Shown: positions 1 to 5,915 of the stretch, in pieces
How the letters are laid out: the number at the start of each line of letters is the position of its first letter
Position numbering within the stretch: position 1 is the first letter of the stretch
Assembly (NCBI GenBank): GCA_947500275.1
Contig: CANMSW010000148.1
Coordinates: 1 to 5,915, forward strand
Direction: 5' to 3'
DNA length: 5,915 bases
Origin: Bacteriovoracaceae bacterium
GTDB taxonomy: Bacteria > Bdellovibrionota > UBA1018
Program-made: the position numbers and the translations under genes
Notes under the pieces: model-generated
What the model was told of the DNA's origin: nothing
Seen by the model: only the letters and a program-made list of their open reading frames with translations
The model's database searches: none

Positions 1-684
1 CTCGGTCAGATGCTTCCGAGTTTTCGATTTTTCCGCGCGGAATGTCGGCCCGAAAACATAAACCTTCCCAAAAGCCATGGCACCTACTTCGCCGTAGAGC
101 TGCCCTGACTGGGTCAAGAAGGCTGTCTCGTCGAAGTAGGGAGTCGAAAAGAGATTGGACGTCCCTTCGCACGAAGCAGGGGTCAGAATCGGCGCATCGA
201 AGCGGATGAATCCACGCTTCTCAAAGAACTCGTGAATTGCGCGCATGATTTCAGAGCGGACGCGGATGGCCGCCCATTGTTTTTGAGAACGCAGCCAGAG
301 ATGGCGCTTTTCCATCAAGAACTCAACGCCATGGTCTTTCGGCGAGATCGGATAAGGTTCCGCGACTTGAACGAGCTTAATCGAACGAACTCCCAACTCG
401 TAGCCGCCTGCAGATCGAGGTTCCTTCCGGATGACGCCCGTGACCTCGACCGAGGACTCTTGCGTGATTTTCTCGAAATCGGCGAACGCCGCCTCCTCAC
501 ATTCACCTTTGAAGAGGATGCCCTGCATGAGGCCCGTTCCATCGCGCAGAATTAGAAACTTAATTTTCCCTGAACTCCGCTTGTTATAGACCCAGCCTTT
601 CACGGTGACAGTCTGACCATCGTGTTGACCAGCATCTTCAATAAAGAAACGGGCAGGTGCTTGCGGTTTCATTTCGTTACTCAT
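1..684 (-). CDS. asnS: Asparaginyl-tRNA synthetase, N-terminal part (3' end outside window)
   Basis: Class IIb aminoacyl-tRNA synthetase that attaches asparagine to tRNA-Asn in the cytoplasm. The reading frame is open from an ATG at 684 to the left edge, giving 228 residues of an expected 430-460. Residues about 24-108 form the OB-fold anticodon-binding domain (VKGWVYNKRSSGKIKFLILRD region). The catalytic core starts near 130, with motif 1 around 153-169 (FFEKRGFIRFDAPILTP), the TQSGQLY segment at 191-197, and motif 2 at 211-228 (FGPTFRAEKSKTRKHL). SGQLY rather than the SPQ of AspRS, and the FGPTFRAE form of motif 2, favour AsnRS over AspRS. The start is supported by a strong Shine-Dalgarno in the gap after pepA. 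A second ATG four codons later is possible. It is the downstream gene of a pepA-asnS unit and is probably co-transcribed with pepA. No damage is seen; motif 3 lies outside the window. Confidence 0.93.
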   Translation of the reverse strand, partial: MSNEMKPQAPARFFIEDAGQHDGQTVTVKGWVYNKRSSGKIKFLILRDGTGLMQGILFKGECEEAAFADFEKITQESSVEVTGVIRKEPRSAGGYELGVRSIKLVQVAEPYPISPKDHGVEFLMEKRHLWLRSQKQWAAIRVRSEIMRAIHEFFEKRGFIRFDAPILTPASCEGTSNLFSTPYFDETAFLTQSGQLYGEVGAMAFGKVYVFGPTFRAEKSKTRKHLTE

Positions 685-690
685 CTGATT

Positions 691-698
691 TCCTTCCT
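691..698 (-). promoter_or_regulatory. Ribosome binding site of asnS
   Basis: On the minus strand the 16-nt gap between the pepA stop and the asnS ATG contains AGGAAGGA, six bases before the ATG at 684. This fixes the asnS start. It also shows that translation of asnS can begin independently on a shared pepA-asnS transcript. No promoter can fit in this gap. Confidence 0.8.
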
Positions 699-700
699 CT

Positions 701-2251
701 TCAAAAATCTTGGGCAAGTTTTGCTAAAGTCCGAACGTACATGCCGGAGGCACCTCGCTTCGGAACATAAGTGAGATTGGTGAGATTGTAAGCCATCGCA
801 GCGATATCAAGATGGACCCAATGCACGCCTTTTTTTACAAATTGCTTGAGAAACAATGCGGCGCGAATGGTGCCGCCGTAGGAATCATTGCAGGTGTTTC
901 GAAGGTCTGCATGCTCACTGCGGAGATCGTCGAGGTATTCGTCCCACAGCGGAAGCTGCCAAAGTTTTTCGCCTACCCCGTCTCCTGCCCGACGGACTCG
1001 CTCTACTGAATCCGTGTAGTTCCCTAAAATAGCTCCACACTGTTTACCCAGCGCTGTCGAAACAGCGCCGGTGAGCGTCGCCATATCGACCAGGAGATCC
1101 GGCTTGAACTGGTGGGCAAAGTCTAAAAGGTCAGCAAGGATGAGACGACCTTCCGCATCAGTGTTGATAATTTCGACCGTCAGCCCAGCGCGAGACTGGA
1201 TGATATTACCGGGTTGAACGGCTGTGCCGGACGGCATATTCTCAGTGAAGCCAAGAATCGTGACGATTCGACAATTCACCTTGCGGCGAGCAGCCAAGAC
1301 CGTCGCGGCCAGGATCGAAGCAGCCCCACTCATGTCATGCTTCATGTCCTCCATGCGGAGGCCAGGCTTGAGCGAGATCCCTCCGCTGTCGAACGTAATC
1401 CCTTTGCCGACCCAGACTTGGGTCTTGGGTTTCTTCACGCCACGAGGCTTGTACTCCAAGACAACGATGCGTCCTTCGCGCTCGCTTCCGGCCCCTACTG
1501 CCAGAAACAGATTCATCCCTTCACGTTTTGCATCGGCCTCCGTCAAAATAGTGCAACTGAGTCCATTTTCACGAGCGAGAGTTTTGGCCTGGCTTGCAAA
1601 GTACTCGGGAGTACCTACGTTCGAAGGCTCATTGGAGAGGTCGCGGGCCAGATGAACACACTCGGCTTCGTGGCGAAGGTCGGCGAGGATCTTTTTCCAA
1701 TCCACGACCCGTTCAGGATCCGAAGATGTGACCCGAACGCGTTCCACGCCTGGACGAGCACTGACGAGAGTGCGGTGACGATTGAATTGATAAGAGCCAA
1801 GAAGGAGTCCTTCCAACCAAGCCCGCAAGAACCGGCGGGAATCCCCAGCGAAGGCGTCGAGATCAATGCGTAGACTGGAGATCCGCTCACTCGAAAGGCG
1901 CGAAACCATGGCGCCCCCCCAGCTGCGCACCCTCTCCTCGGTCAAATCCCCTGGTTCGCCGAAACCAGAGAACAAAACGTGTTCAGAAGGCCCCACTCCT
2001 CCGAAACGCACCAACTGAACGCTTCCGGCTTTGCCCGTCGCCGAATCAGTCGCGCTCAGTCGCTCCAAGAGCTGGACGTGTGAGACTGAGTCCGAAAACG
2101 GACGGCCCTCTTCTTTCTTGAAGACCGCAATCCAGTCGCAAAAAACCGGACGGGTCGGGGTGCGGGTCGATTTTCCGCGAGCGCGAGAGCGCGATGAGAG
2201 CGAATCGGTCGATTCCGATGCGAGAACAGCTTCCAGAACAGGGAGTTTCAT
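701..2251 (-). CDS. pepA: Leucyl (cytosol) aminopeptidase, peptidase family M17
   Basis: Di-zinc or di-manganese aminopeptidase that removes N-terminal residues from peptides in the cytoplasm, usually as a homohexamer. With the ATG at 2251 the protein has 516 residues, close to the family norm of about 500. The N-terminal macro-like domain covers roughly 1-190, and a linker with SNEPSNVGTPE (206-216) leads into the catalytic domain. All active-site positions match E. coli PepA in spacing: K283, D288, D306, D365 and E367 as metal ligands, K295 and R369 as catalytic residues, with the NTDAEGRL signature at 363-370. The C-terminal HLDIA motif is at 480-484. The frame stays open upstream to a TTG at 2347, but that start would overlap the divergent gene by 67 bp and add an unrelated leader, so the ATG at 2251 is preferred. 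Its Shine-Dalgarno is poor: AGG touches the ATG. Residues 14-36 form an unusual Ser/Thr/Arg-rich stretch. asnS follows after 16 nt. Confidence 0.93.
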   Translation of the reverse strand: MKLPVLEAVLASESTDSLSSRSRARGKSTRTPTRPVFCDWIAVFKKEEGRPFSDSVSHVQLLERLSATDSATGKAGSVQLVRFGGVGPSEHVLFSGFGEPGDLTEERVRSWGGAMVSRLSSERISSLRIDLDAFAGDSRRFLRAWLEGLLLGSYQFNRHRTLVSARPGVERVRVTSSDPERVVDWKKILADLRHEAECVHLARDLSNEPSNVGTPEYFASQAKTLARENGLSCTILTEADAKREGMNLFLAVGAGSEREGRIVVLEYKPRGVKKPKTQVWVGKGITFDSGGISLKPGLRMEDMKHDMSGAASILAATVLAARRKVNCRIVTILGFTENMPSGTAVQPGNIIQSRAGLTVEIINTDAEGRLILADLLDFAHQFKPDLLVDMATLTGAVSTALGKQCGAILGNYTDSVERVRRAGDGVGEKLWQLPLWDEYLDDLRSEHADLRNTCNDSYGGTIRAALFLKQFVKKGVHWVHLDIAAMAYNLTNLTYVPKRGASGMYVRTLAKLAQDF

Positions 2252-2268
2252 CCTAAATTGGCTAACAC

Positions 2269-2274
2269 AGGAAA
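2269..2274 (+). promoter_or_regulatory. Ribosome binding site of the WcaJ-like gene
   Basis: AGGAAA lies six bases before the ATG at 2281 and supports that start over the internal ATG at codon 8. The site sits inside the 29-bp gap to the divergent pepA ATG. Any promoter for this gene must therefore lie at least partly within the 5' coding end of pepA. Confidence 0.7.
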
Positions 2275-2280
2275 TTACGC

Positions 2281-3684
2281 ATGTTAAAGCGGTATCACCA
2301 CATGGTCGGCGGAGTCTTTCGCGTTGTAGACACTTCAGTTGTCGCAACGTCCTGGTTAGCTGCGTGGTGGATCCGATTCAAAATGCCGGTCGTGATCCCC
2401 GTCACCAAGGGACTCCCCGCTTTTTCCACTTATGCAGCCCTGACTCCGCTCGTGGTTTTTCTCTGGATGATTGTCTTCCAGAACATGCAGGTCTACCAAT
2501 CTCGACGGATGGTGAGACGGACCCACGAAGTCCAGGCCCTCTTGAGGGCGCACTTTGTCGCCCTCCTTCTTTTTATTTCAATCACTTATCTCTTTAGTGA
2601 ATACCGCTACTCTCGAGGCGTCATGATTTGGTTCGGGTCGATCAGCGCCCTCGCTTTGGTCATTTTCCGATTGGTTCTGAGGAACTCCCTCAGAGCGGTT
2701 CGGCGCAGGGGCTACAATCTTCGCTATGTGATGATCGTCGGCGAAAGCGGCGCGACCGAGACTCTGATCCGCCATCTTCTTCGGTTTCCTGAACTCGGGA
2801 TTCGTCCAAGAGGGGTTGTGGCGCAATCCGCACTCCCAGCCAGAGAGGTTGCCGGGGTCCCTATCCTCGGGAGCTTTCAGGACCTTCCACACCTGATTCG
2901 CCAGTACCAAGTTGATCAAGTCATCGTGGCACTCCCCCATAAGGATGCCCATGCGCTCGACAGCATTCTCCGCTCGATTAAAGATGAAATGGTCGAGCTG
3001 CAGCTCGTTCCTGATGTTCACGAGTACGTCACCCTCGGTTGCGAAGTGGAAGAAATTGAAGGCCTTCCCATGGTGCGCCTCAACGACTCTCCGCTTGGCG
3101 GCTGGATGGCGATAGGGAAACGCCTGATGGATATCGGCTTGTCTGCAGTCGCTTTAACCCTTTTGAGTCCCGTGTATCTGGTTCTGTCGATTGCCGTTCG
3201 CCTGACCTCGCGTGGGCCGATTTTCTACGGCCAGGAACGGATGGGACTCGATGGCCGGACCTTCAAAATGTGGAAGTTTCGGTCAATGAAGGTCGATGCG
3301 GAAAAAGAGACCGGTGCGGTCTGGGCGAAAGCGGGCGACGACCGAAGGACGCCGATTGGGGCGCTCCTTCGAAGCACCAGTCTTGATGAAATTCCCCAGT
3401 TTTGGAACGTGTTTACTGGCGACATGTCGCTGGTTGGCCCCCGCCCGGAGCGGCCGGTTTTTGTTCATCAATTCAAGCGAGAAATTCCTCACTACATGCT
3501 TCGCCATAAAGTGAAAGCGGGCATTACAGGATGGGCGCAAGTGAACGGCTGGCGCGGAGACACCTCTCTTGAGAAACGAATTGAATGTGACCTCTATTAC
3601 ATCCGTAATTGGTCGTTTATTCTCGATATGAAGATTCTCTTTCTAACGATCTGGAAGGGCTTCGTGAACAAGAATGCCTATTGA
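2281..3684 (+). CDS. wcaJ: Undecaprenyl-phosphate glucose (sugar) phosphotransferase, WcaJ-type
   Basis: Polyisoprenyl-phosphate hexose-1-phosphate transferase of the inner membrane. The family moves a sugar 1-phosphate from a UDP-sugar to undecaprenyl phosphate, the first step in building an exopolysaccharide, capsule or O-antigen repeat. At 467 residues it has the full family length. Four membrane segments are visible at about 12-31, 52-67, 91-106 and 114-133. A Rossmann-like CoA-binding-type domain follows at about 147-262 (VMIVGESGATE), then the membrane-embedded helix at 283-308. The bacterial sugar transferase domain shows KFRSM at 332-336, the catalytic Asp-Glu pair D369-E370 in SLDEIPQFWNV, GPRPE at 386-390 and GWAQVNGWRGDT at 417-428. 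Glucose is the usual substrate of the subfamily, but galactose or another hexose cannot be excluded, so the gene symbol is by family only. It is divergent from pepA across 29 bp and overlaps the next gene by 11 nt, suggesting translational coupling. No other polysaccharide gene is present in the window. Confidence 0.92.
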   Translation: MLKRYHHMVGGVFRVVDTSVVATSWLAAWWIRFKMPVVIPVTKGLPAFSTYAALTPLVVFLWMIVFQNMQVYQSRRMVRRTHEVQALLRAHFVALLLFISITYLFSEYRYSRGVMIWFGSISALALVIFRLVLRNSLRAVRRRGYNLRYVMIVGESGATETLIRHLLRFPELGIRPRGVVAQSALPAREVAGVPILGSFQDLPHLIRQYQVDQVIVALPHKDAHALDSILRSIKDEMVELQLVPDVHEYVTLGCEVEEIEGLPMVRLNDSPLGGWMAIGKRLMDIGLSAVALTLLSPVYLVLSIAVRLTSRGPIFYGQERMGLDGRTFKMWKFRSMKVDAEKETGAVWAKAGDDRRTPIGALLRSTSLDEIPQFWNVFTGDMSLVGPRPERPVFVHQFKREIPHYMLRHKVKAGITGWAQVNGWRGDTSLEKRIECDLYYIRNWSFILDMKILFLTIWKGFVNKNAY

Positions 3685-4849
3685 TGAACGCATTCGCTCG
3701 GCAGGGCGATTTCGACTCAGAAGTCTGATTCCAAACCGAATCGACCTCTATCTTTTGACTGAAGTCCTCGGACCCACGAGTGGCGGAATCATCTTTTTCA
3801 CGTTCGTTTTTCTCCTTTTTCAAAGTCTCCGCTTAGCCGAATTCATCATCACTCATAAAGCTTACGGACTCGTTTTATTCGAAATCGTTGGGGCGATGAT
3901 GGTTACGTTTCTTCCCTCCGTCATCCCAATCTCCTTTCTCATTGGTGTCATTATCGGGTTCGGCCGCCTTTCTGCTGATAGTGAGCTCGTGGCGCTCAAA
4001 GCGGGAGGAATCGGCATAGGTCGGCTCTCGATTCCTGTGATCCTAGCTTCGCTCGCTGCGTCAGCCCTTTCTTTGGGACTAGGGTTGGACTGGGGACCGA
4101 CTGCTGACCGAATTCAGGCCGATGCGATCGCCCGGATCGCCAATACGAAAATCGTAGACTCCATCGAGGCCGGGACATTTCATTCTGACTTTTTCGATCT
4201 TCTGATCTTTGCTGAGGAGAAGGACCCGAAAACGGATCGACTGAAGAACGTCTTCATTTATGACGAGCGGGATTCGGATAGCCCACTGGTCATCGTCGCT
4301 CGCGAAGGGGAAATCATCACGGCCATCTCCAAGAGCGAATTGGGAGCTGCAGTCGTTCTCAGACTCTTCGAAGGAAACATTCACAGGACGGGTTATAAAT
4401 CGGAGAAGTACCAGAAGGTCGACTTCGGCGAATACCGTGTTTACCTGGAGGTTGAAGGGGAGAGTAACGGATCAAAGGCTCGCCCAAGAAACATGACATC
4501 TTCCATGCTTCGCGACCGAATTGAGAACCTCAGAACAAGGCCTGATTCGGCGAAGGTTCAAAAAAAAATTCGGGTTCTCACGAGTGAACTCTGGAAAAGG
4601 CTGGCGATCGCGCTCAGTCCCATCGTTTTCGGATTTCTAGGAATTGGCTTTGGAACCTTGAGAACGCGCGCCGTTCGAGCGGGCGCTGCCCTGATCTCGT
4701 TCATGGTCGTCTTGGTCTACTATTTCATTCTGATCGCGGCTCAGGGCTGGAGTACGAGAGGCGAACTCCCACCCGAGATTGCCCTCAATCTTCCCAACCT
4801 CTTTTTCGCGCTCGTAGCCTGGCGCGCGATGAAATCTGCCGCCTGGTAA
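3674..4849 (+). CDS. lptF: LptF/LptG-family permease of the LPS export complex
   Basis: Inner-membrane subunit of the LptB2FG ABC transporter, which extracts lipopolysaccharide and passes it to LptC and the periplasmic bridge. The protein has 391 residues (E. coli LptF has 366). Three N-terminal membrane segments lie at about 34-56, 70-95 and 116-136. A periplasmic beta-jellyroll region covers about 140-260, and three C-terminal membrane segments lie at about 308-328, 335-355 and 370-386. The conserved cytoplasmic loop GRLSADSELVALKAGGI (97-113) and the ELWKRLAIALSP entry to TM4 are typical of the family. About 20 residues precede the usual NRIDLYLL start, and no better start codon is available. 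A GGAAGGG lies 14 nt upstream, rather far, so coupling to the overlapping upstream gene is likely. LptF and LptG cannot be separated with certainty by eye; the symbol follows the pepA-lptF neighbourhood. The partner permease is not downstream. The gene is followed by the AT-rich DnaA-box spacer. Confidence 0.88.
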   Translation: MPIDERIRSAGRFRLRSLIPNRIDLYLLTEVLGPTSGGIIFFTFVFLLFQSLRLAEFIITHKAYGLVLFEIVGAMMVTFLPSVIPISFLIGVIIGFGRLSADSELVALKAGGIGIGRLSIPVILASLAASALSLGLGLDWGPTADRIQADAIARIANTKIVDSIEAGTFHSDFFDLLIFAEEKDPKTDRLKNVFIYDERDSDSPLVIVAREGEIITAISKSELGAAVVLRLFEGNIHRTGYKSEKYQKVDFGEYRVYLEVEGESNGSKARPRNMTSSMLRDRIENLRTRPDSAKVQKKIRVLTSELWKRLAIALSPIVFGFLGIGFGTLRTRAVRAGAALISFMVVLVYYFILIAAQGWSTRGELPPEIALNLPNLFFALVAWRAMKSAAW

Positions 4850-4931
4850 GCTCCACGTTATCTTAAACTTTCCGTCATACTTCTGGCAGTTGAGGCGAAT
4901 TGCGCCAAAAAATCCCCGTTTTATGCGGAAA

Positions 4932-4940
4932 AGTGGATAA
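4932..4940 (-). promoter_or_regulatory. DnaA-box-like site 1 (one mismatch)
   Basis: Reads TTATCCACT on the minus strand, one base from the consensus TTATCCACA. It lies at the left edge of the AT-rich core and shares the extended word GTGGATAACTT (plus strand) with the other two sites, which suggests a common binding protein rather than chance. It is 78 bp from site 2, start to start. Confidence 0.6.
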
Positions 4941-5009
4941 CTTTCAGTTTATATACAAAAAACCCGACTTATAAGATGAAATAAGAAGTAATTTCAATTA
5001 GTTATCAAG
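4941..5009. other. AT-rich core, possible DNA unwinding element
   Basis: A stretch of about 70 bp with roughly three quarters A+T, containing TTTATATACAAAAAA on the left, the palindrome CTTATAAG at 4968-4975 and a run of A/T-rich words up to site 2. It is bounded by DnaA-box-like sites on both sides. No clear run of DnaA-trio repeats could be read next to the boxes, so the unwinding role rests on composition and position only. Confidence 0.4.
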
Positions 5010-5020
5010 TGTGGATAACT
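5000..5020. repeat. Inverted repeat overlapping DnaA box 2
   Basis: AGTTATC at 5000-5006 is the exact reverse complement of GATAACT at 5014-5020, with a 7-nt spacer. The right arm lies within and just beyond the second DnaA box. A second small palindrome, AACTT-C-AAGTT, follows at 5017-5027. The arms could bind a dimeric protein or form a small hairpin. They may also simply reflect a degenerate opposing DnaA site. Confidence 0.5.
5010..5018 (-). promoter_or_regulatory. DnaA box 2 (perfect consensus)
   Basis: Reads TTATCCACA on the minus strand, the exact high-affinity DnaA box known from E. coli and many other bacteria. It is the left copy of the direct repeat TGTGGATAACTTC (5010-5022 and 5031-5043), 21 bp from site 3, about two helical turns. 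DnaA molecules on both sites would therefore sit on the same face of the DNA. Confidence 0.75.
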
Positions 5021-5030
5021 TCAAGTTAGG

Positions 5031-5039
5031 TGTGGATAA
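5031..5039 (-). promoter_or_regulatory. DnaA box 3 (perfect consensus)
   Basis: Second exact TTATCCACA on the minus strand, in the same orientation as sites 1 and 2. It closes the cluster on the right, about 90 bp before the end of the RodZ-like gene. By eye, the exact nonamer was not found elsewhere in the window. Confidence 0.75.
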
Positions 5040-5129
5040 CTTCCAAGTCAAGGCATCGCATATCAGGTGCGGTGCGTTATAGTGGACTAAATATCCAATT
5101 TCAAAGGCTTGAATACCACCTGGGCACCC

Positions 5130-5915
5130 TTAGCGAGAAATGGCATCAGAGTCTGACGCCGGTGGGGGGTCCTGTGTCTTCGGGAGTGACGACTGCCCAG
5201 AGAATGGGTCGTTCGCTTTCAGCTCGCCCATCAGCTTGGATTCCGCGAAGGCCCACGTCGCCCCCGATGCCGACTGGAAAGTAGAAGGCACGGCAGAAAA
5301 CTCTTTGTCCTTTCCAAAATTGACATTGGCCGTCAGCGCACGAGGGTTCGACACTTGAACCACAAGCTTTGACTCAGCCCTGAGAACGAGGACTCGACCT
5401 TTCCGCAGAACAAACTTCATCGAAGGACGATCATCGGACTGATAACGGACCCAAACATCGGCCAACGCCTTTAAGATCACGCGCTGCTTCACTTTGGCGC
5501 GATCAATCCCAACTCCAGAACTCAATGGGTCCATCGGATTGATCGAGGGCGCGGGATCCGGAGTCGCGCTCGTCAATTCATTCGGCGTAACCGACGGACT
5601 GACTTGAGGCGCGAGCGAAGGAGTCACGATTGGGGACGGCTCCACGGAAACAGCACTCAAAGTCCGTGGAGATAGAGATGAGGAAGGCGAAGGTGAGGGG
5701 GACGCGATAATCGCGTCCATTGACGCTACCGTTGCCGAAGGTGAAGTCATCGGGCTGATGACTTCCGGCTCAACAGCTTGGGTCGTGGGATCCGGCTCAG
5801 CCGAAGCCACCGTAACAGGCGCTTCCTTCAGCTGATCCAACTTTGAATGAGAACTGTGACGCCCCACCGGCTTAAAGATCAAAAGGCCCAGCCCTCCGAC
5901 AACGACGACGACCCC
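5130..5915 (-). CDS. RodZ-like membrane protein, C-terminal part (5' end outside window)
   Basis: The frame is open from the right edge to a TAA at 5130-5132, giving 261 visible residues. A TTG at 5882 could be taken as a start, but the frame continues upstream into GVVVVVGGLGLLIF, the end of a membrane helix, so the gene almost certainly begins beyond the window. After the helix come a few basic residues and a linker of about 110 residues rich in Pro, Ser, Thr and Val (about 30-135). A beta-rich domain at about 143-205 (RVILKALADVWVRYQ, FVLRKGRVLVLRA, VVQVSNPRALTANVNF) resembles the DUF4115 C-terminal domain of RodZ. A polar tail of about 55 residues follows. RodZ is a bitopic inner-membrane protein linking MreB to the elongation machinery through a cytoplasmic helix-turn-helix, which would be encoded outside this window. 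Another Pro-rich single-pass envelope protein with a similar domain is possible. It converges on the LptF-type gene. Confidence 0.68.
   Translation of the reverse strand, partial: GVVVVVGGLGLLIFKPVGRHSSHSKLDQLKEAPVTVASAEPDPTTQAVEPEVISPMTSPSATVASMDAIIASPSPSPSSSLSPRTLSAVSVEPSPIVTPSLAPQVSPSVTPNELTSATPDPAPSINPMDPLSSGVGIDRAKVKQRVILKALADVWVRYQSDDRPSMKFVLRKGRVLVLRAESKLVVQVSNPRALTANVNFGKDKEFSAVPSTFQSASGATWAFAESKLMGELKANDPFSGQSSLPKTQDPPPASDSDAISR

Larger units (their letters stand above)
4850..5129. other. Intergenic AT-rich region with DnaA-box cluster; candidate replication-origin-like or DnaA-binding locus
   Basis: This 280-nt spacer lies between the converging 3' ends of the LptF-type gene and the RodZ-like gene. 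It holds no convincing gene. GC content over 4921-5020 is 28 in 100, and over 4941-5000 it is 14 in 60, against roughly half in the flanking genes. Three copies of GTGGATAACTT surround this AT-rich core, one on the left and two on the right. The combination of AT-rich DNA beside clustered, co-oriented DnaA boxes is the classic layout of a bacterial unwinding region. No clear intrinsic terminator was found for either flanking gene. The origin interpretation is inference: dnaA, dnaN, rpmH and other usual origin neighbours are absent, although origins away from dnaA are known. Confidence 0.5.

Noticed and set aside
232..555. Plus-strand open frame of 107 codons
   Set aside because: It is antisense to the OB-fold and start of the catalytic domain of asnS, which is clearly the real gene here.
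1214..1873. Long plus-strand open frame opposite pepA (219 codons), with other shorter ones nearby
   Set aside because: It lies fully antisense to the catalytic part of pepA, whose metal-binding and catalytic motifs are intact on the other strand. The translation shows no recognisable domain.
1914..1920. Run of seven C inside pepA, a possible slippage or phase-variation tract
   Set aside because: The tract is short, lies mid-gene in an intact housekeeping enzyme, and encodes a normal Gly-Gly pair. There is no sign of frame variation.
2231..2256. Possible plus-strand promoter (TTCCAG, 17 bp, TAAATT) upstream of the WcaJ-like gene
   Set aside because: The -35 element matches the sigma-70 consensus at only two of six positions, so it cannot be separated from background.
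2252..2347. Upstream extension of pepA to a TTG at 2347
   Set aside because: The extra 32 residues do not resemble an M17 N-terminus and would overlap the start of the divergent transferase gene. The ATG at 2251 gives the normal family length.
4894..4912. Small hairpin GGCG-AATTG-CGCC followed by an A run after the LptF-type gene
   Set aside because: On the plus strand the stem is followed by A, not T, and on the minus strand the T run lies on the wrong side. A 4-bp stem is also too weak to call an intrinsic terminator.
5030..5284. Plus-strand open frames near the right DnaA boxes and opposite the RodZ-like gene
   Set aside because: They run antisense to the C-terminal part of the RodZ-like gene and start in the repeat region. 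They have no ribosome binding site and show no domain.

Overview
The window looks like ordinary chromosomal DNA from a Gram-negative bacterium: it carries an LPS-transport permease (LptF/LptG family) and an enzyme that starts surface-polysaccharide synthesis. Base composition is near 50% GC. The protein style resembles Bdellovibrionota or other deltaproteobacteria-like lineages, but that is an impression from reading, not a search result. Nothing suggests a phage, transposon, CRISPR array or defence island.

Layout. (1) 1-2251, minus strand: a two-gene unit read right to left, a leucyl aminopeptidase (pepA, 2251-701) followed 16 nt later by asparaginyl-tRNA synthetase (asnS, 684 to beyond position 1, so only its N-terminal 228 residues are visible). 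(2) 2281-4849, plus strand, divergent from pepA across only 29 bp: a WcaJ-type polyprenyl-phosphate sugar-1-phosphate transferase (2281-3684), overlapping by 11 nt an LptF/LptG-family permease (3674-4849). (3) 4850-5129: a 280-nt spacer between convergent genes, with a strongly AT-rich core and three same-orientation DnaA-box-like sites, two of them perfect TTATCCACA on the minus strand. (4) 5130-5915, minus strand: the 3' part of a RodZ-like gene (membrane segment, long Pro/Ser/Thr-rich linker, C-terminal beta domain), running off the right edge.

The plus-strand pair is envelope-related: one protein loads the first sugar phosphate onto the lipid carrier, and the other is a membrane subunit of the machine that extracts lipopolysaccharide from the inner membrane. 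The RodZ-like protein would belong to cell-shape control. pepA and asnS are housekeeping genes. pepA divergent from an lptF-type gene recalls the E. coli pepA/lptFG arrangement, but here a glycosyltransferase gene lies between them and no second permease follows.

The most striking item is the spacer at 4850-5129. Because it lies between two gene 3' ends, its DnaA boxes are unlikely to control a promoter of either neighbour. A replication origin, or a DnaA-titrating or DnaA-reactivating site, is a reasonable hypothesis. It is not proven, and both flanking genes would be transcribed head-on to forks leaving the site, which counts against a main origin.
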